DNA of 35,219 bases, from assembly GCA_964601865.1 (NCBI GenBank), contig CAZRPI010000021.1, positions 1 through 35,219 of the forward strand. Direction: 5' to 3'. Made by a program: the position numbers and the translations under genes. Shown in pieces: positions 30,490 to 35,219 of the stretch (positions are counted from its first letter, which is position 1; each line of letters starts with the position of its first letter). The DNA comes from Pseudopelobacter sp964601865. GTDB lineage: Bacteria > Desulfobacterota > Desulfuromonadia > Geobacterales > Pseudopelobacteraceae. Below the pieces are notes generated by a model that worked only from the letters and a program-made list of their open reading frames with translations, made no database searches and was not told the DNA's origin.

Positions 30490-30990
30490 ATGATGAACAG
30501 ACAGTTTACCCGGTCATGGGTGAGCCCGATAACCTGCGTAACCTTTGTCGTTGTGGCAACCACCGGACTCCTGCTCGCGTTTCACATCGGAAACATAAGC
30601 GTCAGGGCCCTTCACGAGTGGATCGGATACCTTTTCATGATGGCGGGTATGCTTCATCTCCTGCTTAACCTCAAGGCCTTAGCGGCTCATTTCCGTGAAC
30701 GGTCGGCCATTCTGGCATCGCTTGCCGCCATCATCATTTCGGCGGCGGTTTTCTGTGCCGGCGGGAGAGGTGAAGTGAGAGGGGGAGGCCCACCGCTGTT
30801 GCGGACATTTGACGCTGACGGCAACGGAATAATCGATGCCGATGAAATCGCCGGCGCGGCGACCTCGCTCCGCAGGCTCGACCTTAACCACGACGGCGTG
30901 ATTTCCGGTGAGGAGCTCAAGCATGGGAGGAGAGGAAGAAGGGGACCTCCCGGTTCGGAGAGAGAAGCAGAATCATTCACCGGACAATAG
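30490..30990 (+). CDS. DUF4405 membrane protein fused to two EF-hands
   Basis: This is a 166-residue inner-membrane protein. The DUF4405-like part (about 8-68) has two helices with His residues at 32, 42, 55 and 67, a pattern that in related proteins suggests haem or metal ligands. A third hydrophobic segment spans 72-90. The tail carries two EF-hand loops, DADGNGIIDADE (108-119) and DLNHDGVISGEE (131-142), then a basic RRGRRGPPG stretch. AGGAG lies six bases before the ATG. With three segments and a cytoplasmic N-terminus, the EF-hands would face the periplasm, which is inference. Confidence 0.8.
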   Translation: MMNRQFTRSWVSPITCVTFVVVATTGLLLAFHIGNISVRALHEWIGYLFMMAGMLHLLLNLKALAAHFRERSAILASLAAIIISAAVFCAGGRGEVRGGGPPLLRTFDADGNGIIDADEIAGAATSLRRLDLNHDGVISGEELKHGRRGRRGPPGSEREAESFTGQ

Positions 30991-31455
30991 CCCGTTTCTT
31001 GAGATCATTGCTAAACCCAGGCGGGGCCAATCAAAGAGCCGTATCCCGATCCGCCTAACCCTGCGCAATCACCCCCTGATCCTGCCATTTTTGATACCCC
31101 TTGCTCATTATTGTTTTGCATTCACAACTGTATGGTCTGGTAAGCAAAGTTTGCATACCTTCTGGTGGAGTAATACGGAATTAAGTGCGCAATTTTTGCA
31201 TTCCTCTTGTTTGCTCTGAATAAATCACTGTAAAATCAAATTGTTATTTTGGGGTTTTGTGTGGCATTTATATTGCTTTAGGTGAACCGTTTTGCGTTGA
31301 AAGCAGATAATGATTGCATCGATTTTAATTATAATGTATAGCTCCAAAAGTTTTTGTTTATGCATCCGCTCATGAACAATGAGCTCGATCCTGATCCGCC
31401 TGGATGGGATGCTGTCCATGGGAATTGTTTACGGAAAGTTTCGGAGGAGGTCCAT
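30991..31455. other. AT-rich intergenic region (465 bp)
   Basis: No gene is seen. It holds three TTTGCAT(T/A)C copies (31115, 31150, 31195), a GCAAA-G-TTTGC dyad (31144-31154) and a sigma54-type promoter at 31262-31276. Confidence 0.6.
31262..31276 (+). promoter_or_regulatory. Sigma54 (RpoN) type -24/-12 promoter
   Basis: TGGCAT-TTATA-TTGC places GG and GC with exactly ten bases between, as in the consensus TGGCAC-N5-TTGC. The predicted start is near 31288, about 168 bases before the next gene. Upstream TTTGCAT repeats could bind an enhancer protein. Confidence 0.65.
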
Positions 31456-31770
31456 ATGAGAACGATTGCGCTGGCAATCTGTCTTTTTGTCTGCTCATCT
31501 TTGCCGGCTGCTGCCTATACCATGGCAAGGCCGCTCGTTCAGACGGGCGCTCTTGTCTCGACCGGATATTACGGCGGGGTAGTGAAGAGTGCAACCTTCA
31601 GGCTGATCCGCTCCAAGCAGGGAGGGGTTTATTTCTACAGGATTTCATTGCCGTTTTATGTGACTTACAGATATAAAAGCATTTCCATTTCCGAACTGCC
31701 GCTGCACACGCCCGTCACCGTTACCACCAGAGACGGACGCGTGGTTGCGGTCGAAGTTACGGGGAGCTGA
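31456..31770 (+). CDS. Small secreted protein upstream of the pilY1-like gene
   Basis: This 104-residue protein has a clean signal peptide (about 1-20, LAICLFVCSSLPAAA). A beta-rich mature part (ATFRLIRSKQGGVYFYRISL, TPVTVTTRDGRVVAVEVTGS) looks like a small beta-barrel. GGAGGAGG precedes the ATG. It ends two bases before the PilY1-like start, so the two are coexpressed. It may assist export or assembly of that adhesin; the family is not recognised. Confidence 0.75.
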   Translation: MRTIALAICLFVCSSLPAAAYTMARPLVQTGALVSTGYYGGVVKSATFRLIRSKQGGVYFYRISLPFYVTYRYKSISISELPLHTPVTVTTRDGRVVAVEVTGS

Positions 31771-31772
31771 TT

Positions 31773-34700
31773 ATGAAACGGTTTGTCCTGATCCTCCTGT
31801 CGCTTCTTTTCGCATTTGCCGCCAGACGCTCCTGGGCCGCGTCGGCCCAGATCACCGCGGGAACCTGGAGCCCGGATCCGTCCACTACCTATAGCGGTTC
31901 ATACAACGAGTATGTCGCCTGGACATTACCACTCACAATATCGGCATCCGATTCTTCCGGGCTCAGTTCCGGTTCCATTACCTCATCCACCGTCTATGTG
32001 AGAACCAGCGCTACTGCGAATCCTGGGTGTTCCGGAGGGACGGCAGTCAGCGGCTACACCACCACCTATGGCAGCGACGCAAACAACACCTATATCAAGG
32101 TAGCCCCGGGTTCCGCCTATACCTCCGGGGCGTACTACACCGTCTGTATCAAGGGGGGGTCAAGCGGGATAAAAACCGTTAAAGGTAATTACATGAACTC
32201 GACCCAGTCACAGTCGTTCCGGGTCAGGGATTATGTGGCACCGTACATCACCAGCGTAACGCCATCGGCAGGCGCTACCACATCATTGACCACGCCCAGC
32301 ATTGCCATGACTTTCAGCGAAGCCATGGATACCTCGACCGTGACTTCGAGCACCGTTTCCCTGTACGATGAAACCGCCGCCACCGCTGTTTCGCTGAGCG
32401 GCCCCACCTGGAGCAACTCCAACAAAACCGCCACCTTCACGCCGTCTTCAAGCCTTACGTCACTGAGCACCTACAGGGTAACCCTGGACGGAACCCAGAC
32501 CGATACCACCGCGAACGCGATCAACTGTTCGGTTCTCTGCACCTGGGACTTCAGTGTGGACAACACGGCCCCGACGCTCGTGTCCTACACTCCAAGCACA
32601 TCCTATGTCAACAGCACCAGCCCGACCATATCCGCCACCTTCAGCGAACAGATGCTCGCCTCCACTATTAACACAACGAACATTACGGTGAAGAGATCGG
32701 GAACGACGAGCGTCTCCGGTTCCTGGAGCCTCAGTTCCGACAACAGAACCGCGACCTTCACCCCGTCTTCAGCGTTGTCGGATGGGTACTCCTATACGGT
32801 CACCGTTACGACCGGCGTCAAGGATCTCGTGGGAAACGCCTTTGCCGCGTCAACAGCCTGGACCTTCACCGTGGACAGCATTTCACCGTTCGTGACGTCG
32901 TACACCCCGGTCTCCGCCGCCACCGGGGTTGCCCTTACCACTCCCATCATCATCAAATTTACCGAAGCCACGAGCGGGATGAAGACCTCCACCTTCACCA
33001 CGGACAACATCACGGTCAACAACGGAACGAACGACATCGGTTGGACGTACACCTACGACTCCACCAACAAGGCCCTGACCATCACTCCCACCGCCGGTTA
33101 CTCCTACAGTACGACATATACCGTAACTCTGAACGGCACGGTAACCGACAACGCCGGGAATCCCATTAACTGCAGCGCCGGAGCCTTTACAAGCGGCGTC
33201 TGCTCGTGGAGCTTCACCACGGTGGCGCTTTCATCGGCCAGTTTCTCGGCCTACCCGTCGTTCATGTGCCAGACGGTCCAGCCCAATGTTCTGATTGTTC
33301 TCGACAATTCCAACAGCATGGACGAGGACATGACCGGCAATGCCGTGGGTTCGCCGAAATGCACCGACACCTCGGACCTGACCACCTGCAGCAGATCGAT
33401 CATCGCCCGGTTGGGGCTGATCGACACCATCAACGCTTATGCCGACAAGATGCGGATCGGGTTNNNNNNNNNNNNNNNNNNNNNNNNNNNNNNNNNNNNN
33501 NNNNNNNNNNNNNNNNNNNNNNNNNNNNNNNNNNNNNNNNNNNNNNNNNNNNNNNNNNNNNNNAACGCCTCGTTTGACGCGACCTATAAGGACGCCATTC
33601 TCGGCACCTCCGCCAAGTCGTCCTTCTGTCCGATCGTCTATCCCAAGACCAACAAATACACCGACACCAACGGCGCCACGGTCTACGCCGGGACTCCCGG
33701 AACCCTCTACTCTTCCTCAAATCAGGGAACCAGGTATCTGTATTCGTCGGGCTACAATACCGCCCTGTATCCGGATAACAAGGACAGCTATTATTCATGC
33801 ACCAGCCACACCGGCACCACCGACGCCAATTCCGGTTACGGAGGCTGTTCCGGTCCTACTCAATTCATACCGACCGATGACGACATCGCGCTCGGTTTCT
33901 CCGATTTCGGCGCCCGCAACTACTGGTATTACACCAGCAGGACCTGGTTCGCCAACAGTTCGCCCGGAGGCGGCTACCTGCATGTATCGGTCACGGATAA
34001 TGATACGGCCAACGTTCACCGGAATACCCTGACCGCCAAGCTGGGGCTGGCGGGCACGACCTCTTCCACCAACGGCTTCAAGGACGATGAGACCGGCTAC
34101 ATGGCGTGTACCTATACATCCAACCCCAACGCGTGCAGCTATATCGTCAATACCGGCCTCACCCCGACCAACGGCACCCTCATCAGCGCCAAGCAGTACT
34201 ACAACGGGACCTTTTCCCAGGGAGGGAGCGCGCTGGCTTCTCCGATCCAGTACGGCTGCCAGAAGAACTACATCATCTTTGTCACCGACGGAGCGCCCAG
34301 CGTCGACAGCAGCGGCACTAAGGGGACGTCGGCGACGCTCATGACGGATGTGGTTACAACCATCAAGGGGCTCCACTGTCCCACTTCCGGCGCCACTACC
34401 GACAACTGCAAGTTCACCTACAACGGTATAAGCTACGACATTCCGGTATATGTCCTGGGGGTGGCGCTCAACTCCGCCAACAAGATCTATATGTCCCAGA
34501 TGGCGACGGCGTCCGGCACGACACCCTATTACGGTGACGACCTCAGCAGTTTCAATACTGCCATTGCCTCCATCTTCAAGGACATCCTGTCTAACGCGGC
34601 CTCGGGAACCGCCGCCTCGATTCTTAACAACAGCCAGGGGAGCGGCGCCAGCCTCCTCCAGGCCATGTTCTATCCCATGAAGGTGTTCACCGGGACCAGT

Positions 34701-35219
34701 TCGTCGGCCAACGCGTACTGGATCGGCGAGATTCACAGTCTCTGGTATTACATCGACGCGGCCCTCAACAACATCTCCATCAGGGAGGACACGGTTACCG
34801 ACAACCAGTTGAATCTGAAAACCGACAACATCATTAAATTCTATTTCAATGTCACCGCAGGGAAGGCTCTGGTCAACACCTATGCCGACGCCAACGGTGA
34901 CGGCATCATCGACAACACCGGCGCGCCGGTCAACGCCGCGGAGAATCCCGACAGCATCTCCAGCCTCTGGCGCGCCGGGAGAAAACTGTGGGAGCGGGAT
35001 CTTTCCACTGATCCCCGGACCATCTACACCGGCTTCAACTCAACGCGTGGTTCCACCCCGCAAAAGTTCAGTTCCAATACTGCCGACGGTTTCGTCACTT
35101 CTTCGTCTGTCTGGCCCCTGATGCAGATACCCGCGGGAATCGACGCATACCGCCAGTCCAAGGCTTCTCTTCTAGTGAACTACGTGCATTGCACGGATAT
35201 CGCGTCAACCTCCGATCCG
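31773..35219 (+). CDS. PilY1-like adhesin with Ig-like and VWA domains (3' partial, internal gap)
   Basis: This is a large surface or pilus-tip protein that runs past the window end. After a signal peptide (about 1-24) come a beta-rich region and three SbsA/Big_5-type Ig-like repeats, each beginning like PYITSVTPSAGATTS or SPFVTSYTPVSAATGV. A von Willebrand A domain follows, with MIDAS DNSNS at 511-515; after the gap FVTDGAP continues it. A calcium-loop-like DANGDGIID lies near 34885. The reading frame is open on both sides of the 100-N gap and in register, but the gap's true length is unknown. The PilY1 beta-propeller would lie further downstream. GGGGAG precedes the ATG. A sigma54-like promoter upstream fits type IV pilus control. 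Confidence 0.85.
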   Translation, partial: MKRFVLILLSLLFAFAARRSWAASAQITAGTWSPDPSTTYSGSYNEYVAWTLPLTISASDSSGLSSGSITSSTVYVRTSATANPGCSGGTAVSGYTTTYGSDANNTYIKVAPGSAYTSGAYYTVCIKGGSSGIKTVKGNYMNSTQSQSFRVRDYVAPYITSVTPSAGATTSLTTPSIAMTFSEAMDTSTVTSSTVSLYDETAATAVSLSGPTWSNSNKTATFTPSSSLTSLSTYRVTLDGTQTDTTANAINCSVLCTWDFSVDNTAPTLVSYTPSTSYVNSTSPTISATFSEQMLASTINTTNITVKRSGTTSVSGSWSLSSDNRTATFTPSSALSDGYSYTVTVTTGVKDLVGNAFAASTAWTFTVDSISPFVTSYTPVSAATGVALTTPIIIKFTEATSGMKTSTFTTDNITVNNGTNDIGWTYTYDSTNKALTITPTAGYSYSTTYTVTLNGTVTDNAGNPINCSAGAFTSGVCSWSFTTVALSSASFSAYPSFMCQTVQPNVLIVLDNSNSMDEDMTGNAVGSPKCTDTSDLTTCSRSIIARLGLIDTINAYADKMRIGXXXXXXXXXXXXXXXXXXXXXXXXXXXXXXXXXXNASFDATYKDAILGTSAKSSFCPIVYPKTNKYTDTNGATVYAGTPGTLYSSSNQGTRYLYSSGYNTALYPDNKDSYYSCTSHTGTTDANSGYGGCSGPTQFIPTDDDIALGFSDFGARNYWYYTSRTWFANSSPGGGYLHVSVTDNDTANVHRNTLTAKLGLAGTTSSTNGFKDDETGYMACTYTSNPNACSYIVNTGLTPTNGTLISAKQYYNGTFSQGGSALASPIQYGCQKNYIIFVTDGAPSVDSSGTKGTSATLMTDVVTTIKGLHCPTSGATTDNCKFTYNGISYDIPVYVLGVALNSANKIYMSQMATASGTTPYYGDDLSSFNTAIASIFKDILSNAASGTAASILNNSQGSGASLLQAMFYPMKVFTGTSSSANAYWIGEIHSLWYYIDAALNNISIREDTVTDNQLNLKTDNIIKFYFNVTAGKALVNTYADANGDGIIDNTGAPVNAAENPDSISSLWRAGRKLWERDLSTDPRTIYTGFNSTRGSTPQKFSSNTADGFVTSSSVWPLMQIPAGIDAYRQSKASLLVNYVHCTDIASTSDP
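33464..33563. other. Scaffold gap of 100 Ns (true gap)
   Basis: Unlike the other two gaps, the flanks share no repeat. Real sequence of unknown length in the VWA domain is missing. Confidence 0.85.

Noticed and set aside
31277..31455. GEMM-type cyclic dinucleotide riboswitch before the PilY1-like operon
   Set aside because: Searched for because it is common in this group, but the conserved GCAAA-GCCA core and paired stems are not present.
33795..34736. 313-codon minus-strand frame in the PilY1-like gene
   Set aside because: Val/Gly/Arg-rich shadow; the plus-strand frame is continuous and has VWA motifs.

Overview
The window looks like a piece of a GC-rich Gram-negative chromosome, most likely from the Geobacter/Pelobacter group of Desulfuromonadia. 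This placement is inference from gene content and protein style: a BioC/BioH biotin operon, GAF-PtsP, a PilY1-like protein behind a sigma54-type promoter, and EF-hand/Spy/DUF4405 envelope proteins. No rRNA or tRNA gene is present to confirm it. The sequence is a short-read scaffold with three 100-N gaps. Two of the gaps are flanked by an exact 55-bp duplication that reaches both gap edges, so they are false joins between overlapping contigs. Collapsing them restores two intact genes.

Layout. (1) 1-7344: the end of a surface-polysaccharide cluster. It holds an AT-rich methyltransferase, a family 9 glycosyltransferase, rfbB and rfbD for dTDP-rhamnose, a stand-alone cupin phosphomannose isomerase-like protein, a lipoprotein and a mannose-1-phosphate guanylyltransferase. 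A lytic transglycosylase on the minus strand interrupts it. (2) 7373-10305: a biotin operon bioF-bioH-bioC with a BirA-type operator lying over its promoter. (3) 10374-18271: RsgA with a zinc-ribbon partner, a two-gene ABC-2 exporter, a half-length TauE-like protein, a 7TM-PAS-GGDEF diguanylate cyclase, a CCA-adding enzyme and a 61-residue protein. (4) 18292-23971: ccdAB toxin-antitoxin, ptsP, a TPR protein, acetate kinase and a 55-residue 2[4Fe-4S] ferredoxin.

(5) 24036-30990 is the most unusual part. A BaeS/BaeR-like two-component system, whose sensor domain carries a proline-rich insert, is divergent from a series of small genes. These encode an EF-hand protein with polyproline linkers, a small secreted protein ending in polyproline/glycine, a Spy/CpxP-like periplasmic protein with polyproline arms, an unknown cytoplasmic protein, a PDZ-only protein, and a DUF4405 membrane protein fused to two EF-hands. 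The layout parallels the E. coli BaeSR-Spy envelope-stress circuit, with calcium-binding and proline-rich parts added. I infer an envelope-stress or metal-sensing module. (6) 31262-35219: a sigma54-like promoter, a small secreted protein and a PilY1-like adhesin with Ig-like and VWA domains. The adhesin carries an internal gap and runs off the window.
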